DNA from: a secondary endosymbiont of Heteropsylla cubana
GTDB taxonomy: Bacteria > Pseudomonadota > Gammaproteobacteria > Enterobacterales > Enterobacteriaceae
Direction: 5' to 3'
DNA length: 64,000 nt
Assembly: GCF_000287355.1 (NCBI RefSeq)
Contig: NC_018420.1
Coordinates: forward strand, 744,001-808,000
Positions 31,099-42,697 of this stretch are shown here, in pieces (positions within the stretch are counted from its first letter, which is position 1; each line of letters begins with the position of its first letter). The notes below the pieces were generated by a model that made no database searches, was not told where the DNA came from, and was given only the letters and a program-made list of their open reading frames with translations. The position numbers and the translations under genes are program-made.

Positions 31099-32106
31099 AT
31101 GAAATTTTTGGTTACCGGTGCTGCCGGTTTTATTGGTTATCATGTGAGCATTCGTTTACTAAATGATGGTTATCAGGTAGTGGGCATTGATAACTTGAGT
31201 AATTATTATGATGTTGCTTTAAAAAAAGCACGCCTTATAGAACTGAGTACTTATAAAACTTTTCGTTTTAAAAAAATAGACTTGGTAGATCGAACGAGTG
31301 TTATCAGTTTGTTTTCTGGCGAACGTTTCACTCAAGTAATTCACCTTGCTGGACAAGGTGGGGTTCGTTACTCCTTAGATAATCCTTTAGCCTATGGTGA
31401 TGCAAATCTTATCGGTTACCTTAATGTTTTAGAAGGATGTCGACATAATAAGGTGCAACATTTATTATATGCTTCTTCCAGTTCAGTATATGGACTCAAT
31501 CGCAAGTTGCCGTTCTCAACAGATGATACTGTCGACCATCCAATATCTCTATATGCAGCTACAAAAAAATCTAACGAATTAATGGCGCATGCTTATGCGC
31601 ATTTATATAAGTTACCTACTACCGGTCTTCGGTTTTTTACTGCATACGGCCCCTGGAGTAGGCCAGATATGGCTTTGTTTAAGTTTACTAAAGCAATTAT
31701 TAATGGTAAGCGTATTGATGTCTATAATTGTGGGAAAATGCTGCGAGATTTTACTTATATCGATGATATTGTGGAATCTATTATTCGGCTTCAAAGTGTA
31801 ATCCCTGTTCAAGATAATACTTGGACAGTAGAAACTGGCTCGACGGCAGTGAGTTCTGCTCCTTATTGTATTTATAATATTGGAAATAGCCAACCTGTAA
31901 AATTGATGGATTATATTGAAGCGTTAGAAGATGCATTAGGAATAAAAGCAAAAAAAAATTTACTGCCTATGCAGCCTGGTGATCTTTTAGAGACGAGTGC
32001 CGATATACAACCATTATATCAGGCCATTGGATTTAAACCGGAAACTTCGATAACTGAAGGAGTAAAACGTTTTGTAAGGTGGTATACTGATTATTACCAG
32101 GTTTAA
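31099..32106 (+). CDS. uge: UDP-glucuronate 4-epimerase (UDP-galacturonate forming)
   Basis: A short-chain dehydrogenase/reductase family sugar-nucleotide epimerase. The NAD motif GAAGFIG is at residues 7-13, the catalytic Tyr152 and Lys156 form the YAATK motif, and the SSSS block lies at 126-129. NYYDV and RFFTAYGPWSRPDMA are typical of UDP-glucuronate 4-epimerases such as Klebsiella Uge rather than GalE. The length of 335 residues fits. It starts 12 bases after ugd, so both are probably cotranscribed and channel UDP-glucose to UDP-galacturonate. An alternative is a related UDP-GlcNAc or UDP-GlcNAcA epimerase, but the pairing with ugd argues against that. Confidence 0.85.
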   Translation: MKFLVTGAAGFIGYHVSIRLLNDGYQVVGIDNLSNYYDVALKKARLIELSTYKTFRFKKIDLVDRTSVISLFSGERFTQVIHLAGQGGVRYSLDNPLAYGDANLIGYLNVLEGCRHNKVQHLLYASSSSVYGLNRKLPFSTDDTVDHPISLYAATKKSNELMAHAYAHLYKLPTTGLRFFTAYGPWSRPDMALFKFTKAIINGKRIDVYNCGKMLRDFTYIDDIVESIIRLQSVIPVQDNTWTVETGSTAVSSAPYCIYNIGNSQPVKLMDYIEALEDALGIKAKKNLLPMQPGDLLETSADIQPLYQAIGFKPETSITEGVKRFVRWYTDYYQV

Positions 32107-32122
32107 TAAATCTTTCATTAGT

Positions 32123-32139
32123 GCAAGATGATTCATCTT
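32123..32139 (+). terminator. Hairpin after the ugd-uge operon
   Basis: CAAGATGA and TCATCTTG around one central T form a near-perfect palindrome 16 bases after the uge stop. The following sequence is only loosely T-rich, so termination strength is uncertain. Confidence 0.45.
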
Positions 32140-32391
32140 GAAATAGATTGTTTCAAATAAAATTTAATAATAATAGGAGTCTTGGTAGAAGATCATAAAA
32201 GTTATAAAAAGATTGGTTATTTTTTATGTTGATTTTGAGATTATGTTTTCTTGGATTTGGGTATTCTATGAATTTAAATTCAATACCAAGAAAGGCGTAA
32301 AAATTGTTTCTTTTAAAGTTATAACTTTTATTGATTTTACTCAATAAAAGACTCTAAAAACGTTTAGAATGCTCTGAGAGCTTAAAGAATA

Positions 32392-32427
32392 ATTAACTAT
32401 CTTTCCACTATATAGAAGATAGTTAAT
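32392..32427. repeat. 12-bp perfect inverted repeat with 12-base loop
   Basis: ATTAACTATCTT and AAGATAGTTAAT match without mismatch. It lies between the ends of two convergent genes and could serve as a bidirectional terminator, although neither flank has a long T-run. Confidence 0.5.
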
Positions 32428-32696
32428 AATTAATATTTTAAGTATGTTGATTATTTTTTTTTGTAAAAATGAATTGAGTTAAAAATGATTAAGATCAAGA
32501 ATTTCTTCTTGTTACGAGAAAAAAAGATCTTCTTATAAACTAGATAAATACTTTAATTACATGAAAGGTAAATCACTTTTTTATTAAATTAAGTTAGAAG
32601 AAGGTCTCTATTAAGAAATACCATTTTCTCTAATCGGTCAAAGAGGATTGGTATAGTTAATTTTTTTAAAAAAATATCTTAAAAGTATTTTTTTAT

Positions 32697-33503
32697 TTAT
32701 AACTCAAAATTTGTCCACACTGGTGCGTGATCAGATGGTTTATCCATTGCTCGAATATTGTAATCGATACCACTTTTACGTATTAGTTTTATCATTGGTT
32801 TTGATGCTAATAATAAATCAATACGAAGTCCACTGTTTTTATAAAAACCCCGAGATCGATAATCAAACCAGGAGTAGCAATTATTCTTATCTGGATTGAC
32901 ATGACGATAAGTGTCTATCAATCCCCATGACAGCAAACGATGAATCCATACACGCTCTTCAGCTAAAAAGGCACATTTTCCAGTACGAATCCAACGCTTG
33001 CGGCTTTCTTTACTAATTCCAATATCTATATCATTTGGGCAAATGTTCATATCTCCCATTATAACTAGTAGCGAGTCATTTTGATAATAGTGTTCTATAT
33101 ATTCTTGTACGTCAATGTAAAAACGTTCTTTAGCTGGGAATTTGATCGGATGATTACGGTTTTCTCCTTGAGGGAAATAGCCATTAAGTACTGTTAAAAT
33201 ACCTTGTTTAGTAAAAAATTTTCCTATAATTATTCGGCACTGCGCTTCTGAAGTATCGGTATTGAGTCCACGATATATAGCTAGAGGTTTTTTTTTGCTA
33301 AGCAGTGCAACACCATAATGACCTTTTTGTCCATGATAGTAACTATGATAACCGTAGCGTGATATTTCTTTTACAGGAAACATATTGTCGTGAACTTTAG
33401 TCTCTTGTAAGCCTATGATTTCTGGATCTAAAGTGCGGATAATAGCGTCAAGTTGATGAAGTCTGGCACGTAATCCATTTATATTAAAAGAAAGGAATTT
33501 CAT
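32697..33503 (-). CDS. xthA: Exodeoxyribonuclease III (AP endonuclease)
   Basis: It cleaves 5' of abasic sites and trims damaged 3' ends in base excision repair. The length is 268 residues, identical to E. coli ExoIII. Catalytic residues are in place: Asn7 (SFNINGL), Glu34 (LQETKV), the GYFPQGE loop, Asp and Asn in [14 protein letters not shown], and the terminal SDHAPVW with the catalytic His. It is a single-gene unit, convergent with uge. Confidence 0.97.
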   Translation of the reverse strand: MKFLSFNINGLRARLHQLDAIIRTLDPEIIGLQETKVHDNMFPVKEISRYGYHSYYHGQKGHYGVALLSKKKPLAIYRGLNTDTSEAQCRIIIGKFFTKQGILTVLNGYFPQGENRNHPIKFPAKERFYIDVQEYIEHYYQNDSLLVIMGDMNICPNDIDIGISKESRKRWIRTGKCAFLAEERVWIHRLLSWGLIDTYRHVNPDKNNCYSWFDYRSRGFYKNSGLRIDLLLASKPMIKLIRKSGIDYNIRAMDKPSDHAPVWTNFEL

Positions 33504-34449
33504 TGTTTATGTTAATTAGTAATCTGTTTTAATTTTATATATTACAGGTGTTTTAGTTGTCAATTAGCTGTATTTTTTTTATTAACTTTACTTAGATTTC
33601 ATAACGACATTTATAAAACTATGTCCATTTATAATCAATAATAGCAAACAATTAATAATTAATAAATCAGAACCAACAGCGTGTATATTTAAATATAGTT
33701 AAATTTAATGTTAAACTGCAAATTGATTATCCTGATTTATATTTTTTAGTAAAGTTATTTTTATTAATCTTATGAATTAAAATGCAAAGCTAATTTTAAA
33801 GAAAATTACTGAAAGTTTATTATCTTTTGGATAATAATTTCTTTATATCTACAACTATCACTATATGCTAATTAAAAAAAATAAAATTGTGTTTTCTAAA
33901 GTAGTGTAAAGATGATCAACATAACTATTATTTATTGATAATAATTTCTATTGTTCAAGAGATAATGCTTAGACACTATAATTCTCTATCGTTAATATTT
34001 AACAAACAATGTATAAGGATTCTTTGATATCTAATATTAAATTATATTAATTAAAGTATGTAGTTTTAAATCATTATGTATGCCCAATCAATCAAAACAA
34101 TATTTACTATAAAAAGATTAATATAAGGTAAGCTTGTTGTAAATTTTAAATAGAATTCGACTGATATCGTATAAAATTTTTAAAAAGCTTTTTTCTTTTT
34201 ATGTATAATAAAAAATTCTTGTTAAAATATTTTTAACGTAGATATTGATTTAAAATAATAATTAACGGCTATTATATGTTCTTTAAATTTATCTATAAAA
34301 CATCTTGAGTAGGAAATAATAGGTGAACAAAAGAGTGCTACGATTTAAGATAAGTTGCTAAATTTAATTCGATTATTTTTTTTCTAGAAGTATCGTGAAG
34401 GACAATTTAAATTATTGAGTTAAATAATTTTAAATATTTCTAGATTAGA

Positions 34450-34570
34450 TTTTATCTCGTATTCAGGAGGTAGTCGTTAGAGAAAAGTGCTAGATGTAAG
34501 TTACAGCGGAAAAGTTTTAATGGAAAGTCGGCTTGAAAAGGAGCGAACGTCGCTTTATTGAGCTTAGGGA
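34450..34570. pseudogene. G+C-raised islet, probable decayed gene of unknown identity
   Basis: About 120 bases with base composition like the real genes in this window, open in short pieces on both strands but interrupted by stops in every plus-strand frame. It does not fold like a tRNA and lacks a T-loop. A decayed gene is the most economical reading; a structured small RNA is the alternative. Confidence 0.25.
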
Positions 34571-35077
34571 TTATAAAAAATACAAAATATCTGTTTACAC
34601 GTATCTAAAAAAATAAATGCTTCTTAAATTATTACCTAAGGGATAGTCAAAGAATACCAAAGTAAACTTAGTGAGTTTTATATCATACAGTATGTAAAAA
34701 ATATTATTCAGTACATACTAACTTCTACTTTGATCTTTATAATGGCTCTTGTTGAGTAAACGTAGGATAGGAAGTAATGTTTCAATATTTAATTTATACT
34801 GAGAAAGCTTGCTTAATTGTGATTCTATAAGCGTATATGCGAAAAGACTTGGATAATATTAAGAATATTATCAGGTTCACTAAATTGATATTGTGGATTT
34901 AGAATATGTAGTTGAAGAACAATATTATTTCGTTGGGTTACTTTGCTTTAAGAAATTATTTTTCTCTTAAGAATAAAGGCGATGCTTAATTACATGCTAC
35001 GCATATTAAGTCAAACTACTAAAGTGTTATTTAGATTTAGAAGAATCTAATAAATATTTTCTTAATTCAGATTTATT

Positions 35078-35105
35078 TTGACAGTATTTACATACTGTGT
35101 AATAT
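35078..35105 (+). promoter_or_regulatory. Sigma-70-like promoter sequence without a gene
   Basis: A perfect TTGACA is followed after 16 bases by TAATAT. The spacer includes the inverted repeat CAGTA...TACTG. No gene starts within 900 bases downstream (glnS begins at 36047), so it may be a relic, drive a long leader, or be a chance match. Confidence 0.3.
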
Positions 35106-36046
35106 TCTCTTTCTATCTAGATTACATAACATGTAAAGATTGTTATTCTTTAGGTCAAGGTGGTTGCTTATAATTTTATACTAAATTACTTTTATTCGTA
35201 TGGTTTTATATGATTAGTTTTCATTGAATTAAATTTTATATTTTTATTTAATAAAAAAAATTCTTTAAATTCTTATCTAAAGTTTTAGTATGTTTATAGA
35301 TTTGTTTTTTTTGCAGATTTATTAAAACTGAGCAGGATTTTAGGTTTGGTGAATAATTGATATGTAATATAAAACAGCATAAATCATCTAATAGATTAGA
35401 TTGAATTATAGTTAACTATTATACAATATTTATTTTTTTTAATCTTAAAAACTTAAAAATATAAAAATGCTTTACTTATATTAATGAAAGCAGCTTTTTT
35501 TATTTTCTTTAATAGAGATAATTTTTTATCTAAAATTATCGTTTTTACTGACTGAGCTAATCGAATAATCTAGATATTTTAAACTGATAATCAAATTATA
35601 TAGATATTTTTTTATTTATGTAAGTTTAAAACAAAAAAAAAGATATCCAATGAATAATTTTGTTAAAAAACAATATCTTCTATGTTTTGATAGGATAAAA
35701 AATTTATTTTTTATGATTCCGTATTGTCTTTAATTTTTTTATTTCACTCGAAGGGGTCTAGGTTGTTTGCTTTATGAAATAAAGTTTATTTTTTTAGTGG
35801 TAAATTAATATTTTACCTTCACCTACTTCTTTTATCATCATTTAAAATAGAAAATATCAACAATATTTTTTACAATGTAAGAGAAAAATTCTTATTTATT
35901 GGTCTTTTTAGTAGTCGTGCTTTATTTTTTAATAACATTAATACAGCAAGAAACTAAGCAAGAAAAACATTTTTTATTTGAATATGATGTATTTAAATGC
36001 AACCTATAACGAATTCTATTCTCTTATCTTGTAAAGGAAAAATAAA

Positions 36047-37717
36047 ATGTGTGAGGCTAAAGTCAAACTAAAAAACTTTATTTATCACGTTGTTGAAAAT
36101 GATTTAGCCTCAGGAAAATATACATTGGTGCATACTCGATTTCCTCCAGAGCCAAATGGTTATTTGCACATAGGTCATGCTAAATCAATTTGCCTTAATT
36201 TTGGAATTGCTAAGGATTATCAAGGTCAATGTAACCTTCGATTTGACGATACTAATCCACTAAAAGAAAATATAGAATATGTTAATGCTATCAAGCATGA
36301 TGTACAATGGTTGGGTTTTCAGTGGAGCGGAGATGTTCAGTACACTTCAAGTTATTTTGATAAATTATATGAATATGCGCTTGAGTTAATTGATAAAGGG
36401 TTAGCTTATGTTGATCAATTGTCGACAAAACAAATTCGTGATTATCGCGGTACTTTAACGTGCCCAGGTACAAATAGTCCGTATCGAGATCAAAGTCCTA
36501 AAGAAAACCAAGTATTATTTTCCCGTATGCGCCAAAATGAATTTGAAGAAGGTAGTGCTTGCTTGCGAGCTAAAATTGATATGGCTTCGCCGTTTATAGT
36601 GATGAGGGATCCAGTACTTTATCGGATAAAATCCGCCTTACATCATCAAACTGGAAAAAAATGGTGTATTTATCCAACATATGATTTTAGTCATTGCATT
36701 TGCGATGCAATGGAGGGAATTACTCATTCTCTTTGTACCTTAGAGTTTCAGGATAATCGTCGATTATATGACTGGATCCTTAAAAATATTACAATTGAAG
36801 CACATCCTCGTCAGTATGAATTTTCCCGACTGAATCTTGAATATGTTATTTTATCTAAGCGTAAGTTAAATGTTCTCGTTAAAGAAAAAATTGTCGAGAG
36901 TTGGGATGATCCGCGTATGCCAACTATTTCTGGTCTCCGGCGTCGAGGTTATACAGCGGAGTCGATTCGTGAATTTTGTAGTCGGATTGGAGTAACTAAG
37001 CAGGATAACCAGATTCAAATATCTGCTTTGGAAGCTTGTATTCGTAAAGATTTAAACGATCGCGTACCACGAGTAATGGCAGTGATAGATCCTATACTTG
37101 TGATTATAGAAAGTCTACCTATAGGGTATGAAAAAGAGATCGTGATGCAAAATCATCCAAAGAGACCGGATATGGGAAAACGTCTTGTGTTATTAACTCG
37201 CGAAATTTATATTGATCAAGCGGATTTTCGAGAGGAAGCTAGATGTCAATATAAGCGTCTGGTCTTAGGAAAAGAAGTACGTTTGCGTAATGCCTTCATC
37301 ATTAAAGCTAATCGGATAGAAAAAGATTCTCTAGGAAAAATTACTAAAATTTTTTGTTCTCATGATGAAAGCACTTTTTTTAAATATTTTTTGGATAAGA
37401 AGAAGGGAATAGGTGTTATTCATTGGGTTTCAGCTACCTGTTCCTTAGCAGCTGAATTTCGTTTATATGATCAATTGTTTAAGGTTAAAAACCCTGAGGG
37501 GGTAACAGATTTTCTTTCTATGTTAAATCCAAATTCACTTATTATCCGACGGGGGTTTGTAGAATCAGAGGTATTGGGGTGCACGATAGGTCAATCCTTT
37601 CAGTTTGAGCGGGAAGGTTATTTTTGTGTTAATAACTGTTACGCGAGTTCTCCGCATCTAATATTTAACCGTATAGTTAGATTACGTGATAACTGGGAAA
37701 CAAAATCTAATATATAA
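36047..37717 (+). CDS. glnS: Glutaminyl-tRNA synthetase
   Basis: It charges tRNA-Gln directly. A class I synthetase with HIGH at residues 41-44 ([15 protein letters not shown]) and the second signature LSKRKL near 270, followed by the highly conserved [17 protein letters not shown]. The C-terminal two-barrel anticodon domain is present. The length is 556 residues versus 554 in E. coli. The ATG is preceded by AAAGGA. A good terminator follows at 37783-37803. No tRNA gene for Gln or Met is found in this window. Confidence 0.97.
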   Translation: MCEAKVKLKNFIYHVVENDLASGKYTLVHTRFPPEPNGYLHIGHAKSICLNFGIAKDYQGQCNLRFDDTNPLKENIEYVNAIKHDVQWLGFQWSGDVQYTSSYFDKLYEYALELIDKGLAYVDQLSTKQIRDYRGTLTCPGTNSPYRDQSPKENQVLFSRMRQNEFEEGSACLRAKIDMASPFIVMRDPVLYRIKSALHHQTGKKWCIYPTYDFSHCICDAMEGITHSLCTLEFQDNRRLYDWILKNITIEAHPRQYEFSRLNLEYVILSKRKLNVLVKEKIVESWDDPRMPTISGLRRRGYTAESIREFCSRIGVTKQDNQIQISALEACIRKDLNDRVPRVMAVIDPILVIIESLPIGYEKEIVMQNHPKRPDMGKRLVLLTREIYIDQADFREEARCQYKRLVLGKEVRLRNAFIIKANRIEKDSLGKITKIFCSHDESTFFKYFLDKKKGIGVIHWVSATCSLAAEFRLYDQLFKVKNPEGVTDFLSMLNPNSLIIRRGFVESEVLGCTIGQSFQFEREGYFCVNNCYASSPHLIFNRIVRLRDNWETKSNI

Positions 37718-39271
37718 CCATCATAATATTTATGACTTTTAGTTAGTGGATTTACGTTTGTAATAAAAATATTTTTTTATTAAGGCAGGCTCTGCTTTTT
37801 TTTAAAAAAAAAGAACGATTTTAGGCAAGAGTATTATAAATACTTTCTTAAAAGTTTATGAAATTAAAATAAACATTTATTTTATATTAATTTTTTACTT
37901 AAATATAACATTTAAATTATTATTAATAAGATAATGGTTATTAACCAAACTATATTATGTGTAGTGATATAAAAACTACTTAAAATATTTTGAAAAAAAA
38001 TATTTTACTTTAAAATATAGATTTTAATATAAACTATATAAGCAATTTTTTCTGCTTTTAAGCAGGATTGTTATAGAGGGGGTATTGTTTTATTTTTTTT
38101 TAAATAGTTTTATGTTTTTAATTATTTTACTGCCGCTTGTCTTTTGTATTTGGACAAGATTATTATCGCGAATAAATAAGGTGTTTTAAGTAAGAGAATA
38201 GATATTTTAAATCTAAATATAAAGTTTTATATAGTAAGCTATTATAGTTGATGATACAGGCATTTAGGTTTTTGATAGATTATATTATACAATAATATTA
38301 ATTATATATTTTTATCATATTTACTATGCTATTTTTTGTCAATAAGCAAAATTAATTGACTTTGTTTAATTTTTATAGTTACTTTTATTTAGTAAACATA
38401 CAAGATGCTAGATTTTTATTTTAAATAGTTTCTTTTTTTATCAAATTGAAATATTTCTAGTTTATGATTTAATTAAATTTAAGTGATTGACTAATTATAG
38501 TAGTAGTCACCCTGATTTAGTATAGAAAAATTCTATTTAATAAAAAAAATTAAACAACTTGTTCATTCTTAATGATTGATCAATATAAATATAGATAATT
38601 AATCTATTAGACTAGTTGTCTATATTTATACAGTTAAGATTTACTGTTTTATGATGCAGTAAAGATTTATTTAAAATTTATTTGTTAATTTAATATAAAG
38701 CCTTACTATTTGAAATACGGAAGTCCGAAATAACAGTCGTCGATAAATGTTCAATATCAGTGTAAAATATCGCCATGTTTATATTGCTTTTTTTTAAATG
38801 AAATAAAAGACCTCTCTTTGTATATTAATGATTTGTATATTGATGATGATATCTATATGCGATACGATTTTTAATAAATTCCTTGGTTAAACTGTTATAA
38901 ATTTTAATTTATTAAACTGAGCTCAGTTAAAATTAACTGATTTATCCAGTCAAGTTATTTACAATTTACTAATTAATCTAAGATAGAATACTGAAAAACG
39001 AAAGTTGATAGTTTAACAAAATTTACATTTTATTCACTAAAATATAATGTTTTATACACACTTTTAATTAAAGAACGCTTTTATTTTTGAGGAGAAATGA
39101 CATAAAATAGATGATAAAAAAATAATTGTATAGTAATCTACTTATGATTGTTTTATATAAGACTATAACAAAACCAGATTGGGTAAATGTTTATTTGCAT
39201 TAGATAGATTTTAGTTCATAGTTTTATTTAATGTAGATGAAAGATATTTTATAAACACAATAGGTACTTCC
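37718..39271. other. 1.6 kb spacer between glnS and ackA
   Basis: It holds the glnS terminator and a second palindrome (CTGCTTTTAAGCAG) near 38052-38065. Near 38680-38770 a G+C-raised piece is open on the minus strand for 28 codons (MAIFYTDIEHLSTTV...), unassigned. The yfbV gene that neighbours ackA in E. coli is not recognisable. No RNA gene is seen. Confidence 0.55.
37783..37803 (+). terminator. Rho-independent terminator of glnS
   Basis: AGGCAG and CTGCTT form a 6-bp stem with one G-T pair around the loop GCT, followed by an eight-T run. It lies 66 bases after the glnS stop. Confidence 0.8.
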
Positions 39272-40474
39272 ATGTTAATGAACTTAATACTAGTAATTAA
39301 TTGTGGTAGCTCATCATTAAAGTTTGCTATTCTTGATCCCACTAATAATCAAGAATATCTTTCTGGGCTTGCTGAGTGCTTAAACTTGCCAGAAGCACGA
39401 ATTAAATGGAAAATGGATTCTATTAAGCAAGAAGCAGCGTTAATTCCTGGTAGTGCACATAGTGAAGCATTGCAGTTTATTATTTCTAATATTTTAGAAA
39501 AAAAACAAGAAATATCTTCAAACTTAAATGCAGTTGGACATCGCATTGTTCACGGTGGAAAACACTTTACGCAATCCGTAATTATCAATGATAAAGTAAT
39601 ACAAGGTATTGAAGATGCTATTCCTTTTGCTCCATTGCATAATCCTGCTCATCTTATTGGTATCCGAGAAACTTTTAAACAATTTCCAAATCTAAAGAAA
39701 AAAAATGTGGGAGTATTCGATACCGCTTTCCATCAGACTATCCCGGAAGAATCTTACCTTTATGCTCTACCCTACTCTTTATACCAGAATCATGATATCC
39801 GCCGTTATGGTGCACATGGTATCAGTCACTATTATGTGAGCCGAGAATCAGCTAAGTTTCTTAACAAACCGGTTAATCATTTAAATGTTATTAGTTGTCA
39901 TTTAGGGAACGGTGGTTCTATATCCGCTATCAGGAATGGTCAATGTGTAGATACATCCATGGGAATGACACCCTTAGAGGGAATAGTAATGGGCACACGC
40001 AGCGGAGACATCGATCCGGCTATAGTGTTCTATTTGCATGATAAATTAGATATGTCTTGGTCAAAAATTAAAACTTTGTTAACAAAAGAGTCGGGTTTGC
40101 TAGGTTTAACTGGTATCACAAGTGATTGCCGTTATGTTGAAGATAATTATTATAAAACAGATGATGCTCGTCGGAGCATGGATGTATATTGTCATCGTTT
40201 ATCTAAATATATCGCTTCTTATAGCGCGTTGATGGAAGGGCGACTAGATGCAGTGATTTTTACTGGTGGCATTGGTGAAAATGCTGCGATGGTGCGGGAA
40301 CGTTCATTAAAAAAGTTAGCTCTATTAAATTTTCAAGTAGATCATGAACGTAATTTGGCAACTCGCTTTGGCAATAGAGGATTAATTACTAAAGATGATA
40401 GTCGTCCCGCCATTGTTATTCCATCTCGTGAAGAGTTAATTATAGCTAGGGATGCTGCATATTTAACCGCCTGA
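39272..40474 (+). CDS. ackA: Acetate kinase
   Basis: It converts acetyl phosphate and ADP to acetate and ATP, giving substrate-level ATP from acetyl-CoA together with Pta. The length of 400 residues equals E. coli AckA. Conserved sites are NCGSSSLKF at the N-terminus, [15 protein letters not shown] with the catalytic Asp, [13 protein letters not shown] and FTGGIGENA. The ATG at 39272 aligns residue for residue with the E. coli start. pta follows after 78 bases in the same order as in E. coli. Confidence 0.97.
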   Translation: MLMNLILVINCGSSSLKFAILDPTNNQEYLSGLAECLNLPEARIKWKMDSIKQEAALIPGSAHSEALQFIISNILEKKQEISSNLNAVGHRIVHGGKHFTQSVIINDKVIQGIEDAIPFAPLHNPAHLIGIRETFKQFPNLKKKNVGVFDTAFHQTIPEESYLYALPYSLYQNHDIRRYGAHGISHYYVSRESAKFLNKPVNHLNVISCHLGNGGSISAIRNGQCVDTSMGMTPLEGIVMGTRSGDIDPAIVFYLHDKLDMSWSKIKTLLTKESGLLGLTGITSDCRYVEDNYYKTDDARRSMDVYCHRLSKYIASYSALMEGRLDAVIFTGGIGENAAMVRERSLKKLALLNFQVDHERNLATRFGNRGLITKDDSRPAIVIPSREELIIARDAAYLTA

Positions 40475-40484
40475 TCTATATTTC

Positions 40485-40526
40485 CTCGTAAGAAAAAAAT
40501 GAATGAATTTTTCTTTGATATACGAG
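40485..40526 (+). repeat. Imperfect stem-loop between ackA and pta
   Basis: CTCGTA pairs with TACGAG and, inside, AGAAAAA pairs with TTTTTCT, with a 6-base bulge on one side. No T-run follows, so it is not a standard terminator. It may adjust pta expression or protect the ackA message. Confidence 0.4.
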
Positions 40527-40552
40527 AAAAACCGTTTTAAAGAGGTTTAGTT

Positions 40553-42697
40553 GTGTCCCGTATAATCATGTTGCTCCCAACCGATTCCGGCATTGGTTTG
40601 ACTAGTATAAGACTAGGACTTAGTCGTGTTATGAAAAAAAAAGGAATAAAGCTAAGTGTACTCAAACCTATTATAAAAACACCTTTAAAAAATACTAATA
40701 TCAATAGTATTACATATTTTAATCCTTCTTATTCTCATACTCCTTATAACCAACCATTAGATATAAAATATATTGAATATATGCTTGCGTCTAACAAGAA
40801 AGATTCTTTAATGGAAGAGATTTTTTTTTGTTGTCAAGCAGAATCCAAAAAGTCAGAAGTAGTCATATTAGAAGGTTTTGCTGCTTCCCATAAAAATTCT
40901 CATTTTAATTCCTTAAATTATGAAATAGCTCGAACACTTAATGCTGAGATTGTATTTATTGTCCCCATAAAAACGAACATTCTGGGACAGATCGTGGCTA
41001 ATATTGAACTATTATGTTTAAGTTTTGGGGGAAAACAAAATAGAAAGATTGCTGGTGTTATTTTCAATAAATTACATCTACCTTTCGATAGAGAAACTTT
41101 AATACAGGAAGATTTTTTAGAGATTATCCATCATACGCATAAAGAAAAGATAAAAAACATTGAACCTAGTTTACTATATAAATATAGTCCTTTGCCGGTT
41201 TTAGGGTATATTCCGTGGAATGTAGACCTTATTGTCATGCGTGCTATTGACATAGCATGCAATATAGGTGCAACGATTATCCATGATGGAGATATTCAGA
41301 CTCGCCGTGTAACATCTATTAAATTTTGTGAGAAAAGTTTAGAAAATATGCTTGAAGATTTTCAATCTGGATCGTTGTTAGTTATCTCTAGCGATCGTCT
41401 AGATATTCTTTTGGCAGCTTGTCTTCATGCAATAAATGGTGTAAAAATAAGTGGATTATTGTTAACTAATGTTTATGATATTGATGAACGTATCTATCAA
41501 TTATGTAAACAAACTTTTCATACTGGTTTGCCTATATTTACTATCCAAAGTAACTTTAGAGAAGTTTTTTTAACTTTGCAAAGGTTGAGCCTAAAAGTAC
41601 CAGACGACGACTATAGTCGATTAAAAAAAGTAAAAAACCATATTGCGGATCATATTGATAAATCTTGGATTAAATCACTGTCTAGTGTCTCACAACCTCG
41701 TAATCAGCTGACACCATTAGAGTTTCGTTATCACTTGACTGAATTAGCACGTCAATCAAATAAACGGATTATATTACCAGAAGGCGACGAACCGCGTACT
41801 GTACAAGCAGCATCTATTTGTGTTGAACGCAATATTGCTCATTGCATTTTGCTTGGAAATGTAGATAAAATTCAACGTGTTGCTGCCATGCAAGGTATTG
41901 CGCTTAGCAATAAGATAGAAATTATTGATCCAGAAATAATAAGAGAAAAATATATTTTTCGTTTAGTCGAATTGCGTATGAACAAAGGAATGACATCAGT
42001 CATAGCCCAAGAAAAATTAAAAGACAATGTGGTTTTAGGAACTATGATGTTAGAGCAAGGCATAGTAGATGGATTGGTCTCAGGTGCAGTACACACTACT
42101 GCAAACACCATCCGACCAGCATTACAATTGATCAAAACTGCACCAGGAAATTCACTGGTATCCTCTGTTTTTTTTATGCTTTTACCTGAACAAGTATTGC
42201 TATATGGTGATTGCGCAATTAACCCGAATCCCACTTCGGAACAATTAGCAGAAATTGCTATCCAATCATCCGATTCTGCTGCATTTTTTGGTATTGATCC
42301 GCGTGTAGCGATGATATCTTATGCTACAGGTCACTCTGGTTTTGGTGACGATGTTGATAAAGTGCGTGAAGCTACGTATTTGGCAAAAAAGAAACGTCCA
42401 GATTTAATTATTGATGGTCCATTGCAATACGATGCTGCTATTTTATCTGATGTAGCAGTTTTAAAAGCGCCGAACTCACCAGTAGCAGGTCAAGCTACTG
42501 TTTTTATCTTTCCGGATTTAAACACAGGTAATACTACCTATAAAGCTGTGCAACGTTCAGCAAATGTGATATCTATTGGTCCAATGCTACAAGGGATGCA
42601 GAAAGCAATTAATGATCTGTCGCGTGGAGCCCTTGTTGATGATATAGTTTATACTATCGCTTTAACAGCTATTCAGGCTAAACAGGCACAACGTTAA
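40553..42697 (+). CDS. pta: Phosphate acetyltransferase
   Basis: It converts acetyl-CoA and phosphate to acetyl phosphate. This is the long enterobacterial form: an N-terminal P-loop-like DRTGG region ([12 protein letters not shown] at the start), a DRTGG middle domain, and a C-terminal catalytic PTA/PTB domain from about residue 390 ([41 protein letters not shown]). The length of 714 residues equals E. coli Pta. It begins with GTG, and the first codons GTGTCCCGTAT match my recollection of the E. coli start; AGAGG lies about 8 bases upstream. A terminator follows. Confidence 0.97.
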   Translation: MSRIIMLLPTDSGIGLTSIRLGLSRVMKKKGIKLSVLKPIIKTPLKNTNINSITYFNPSYSHTPYNQPLDIKYIEYMLASNKKDSLMEEIFFCCQAESKKSEVVILEGFAASHKNSHFNSLNYEIARTLNAEIVFIVPIKTNILGQIVANIELLCLSFGGKQNRKIAGVIFNKLHLPFDRETLIQEDFLEIIHHTHKEKIKNIEPSLLYKYSPLPVLGYIPWNVDLIVMRAIDIACNIGATIIHDGDIQTRRVTSIKFCEKSLENMLEDFQSGSLLVISSDRLDILLAACLHAINGVKISGLLLTNVYDIDERIYQLCKQTFHTGLPIFTIQSNFREVFLTLQRLSLKVPDDDYSRLKKVKNHIADHIDKSWIKSLSSVSQPRNQLTPLEFRYHLTELARQSNKRIILPEGDEPRTVQAASICVERNIAHCILLGNVDKIQRVAAMQGIALSNKIEIIDPEIIREKYIFRLVELRMNKGMTSVIAQEKLKDNVVLGTMMLEQGIVDGLVSGAVHTTANTIRPALQLIKTAPGNSLVSSVFFMLLPEQVLLYGDCAINPNPTSEQLAEIAIQSSDSAAFFGIDPRVAMISYATGHSGFGDDVDKVREATYLAKKKRPDLIIDGPLQYDAAILSDVAVLKAPNSPVAGQATVFIFPDLNTGNTTYKAVQRSANVISIGPMLQGMQKAINDLSRGALVDDIVYTIALTAIQAKQAQR

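Larger units (their letters stand above)
32107..32696. other. Spacer between convergent uge and xthA
   Basis: It contains two strong inverted repeats, at 32123-32139 and 32392-32427, listed separately, and a small GCTCT/AGAGC hairpin at about 32371-32381. No gene is supported. Confidence 0.6.
33504..36046. other. 2.5 kb spacer between divergent xthA and glnS
   Basis: No intact gene. Between 34450 and 34570 the G+C rises clearly and several frames give coding-like pieces (VLDVSYSGKVLMESRLEK in one plus frame, KATFAPFQADFPLKLF in a minus frame). A further piece near 34885-34965 reads DIVDLEYVVEEQYYFVG. None is assignable. A promoter-like sequence lies at 35078-35105. The last 800 bases are plain A/T-rich. 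Confidence 0.5.

Noticed and set aside
32153-32344. 63-codon minus-strand frame between uge and xthA
   Set aside because: Low-complexity Asn/Lys/Phe/Leu translation of A/T-rich spacer with no ribosome site.
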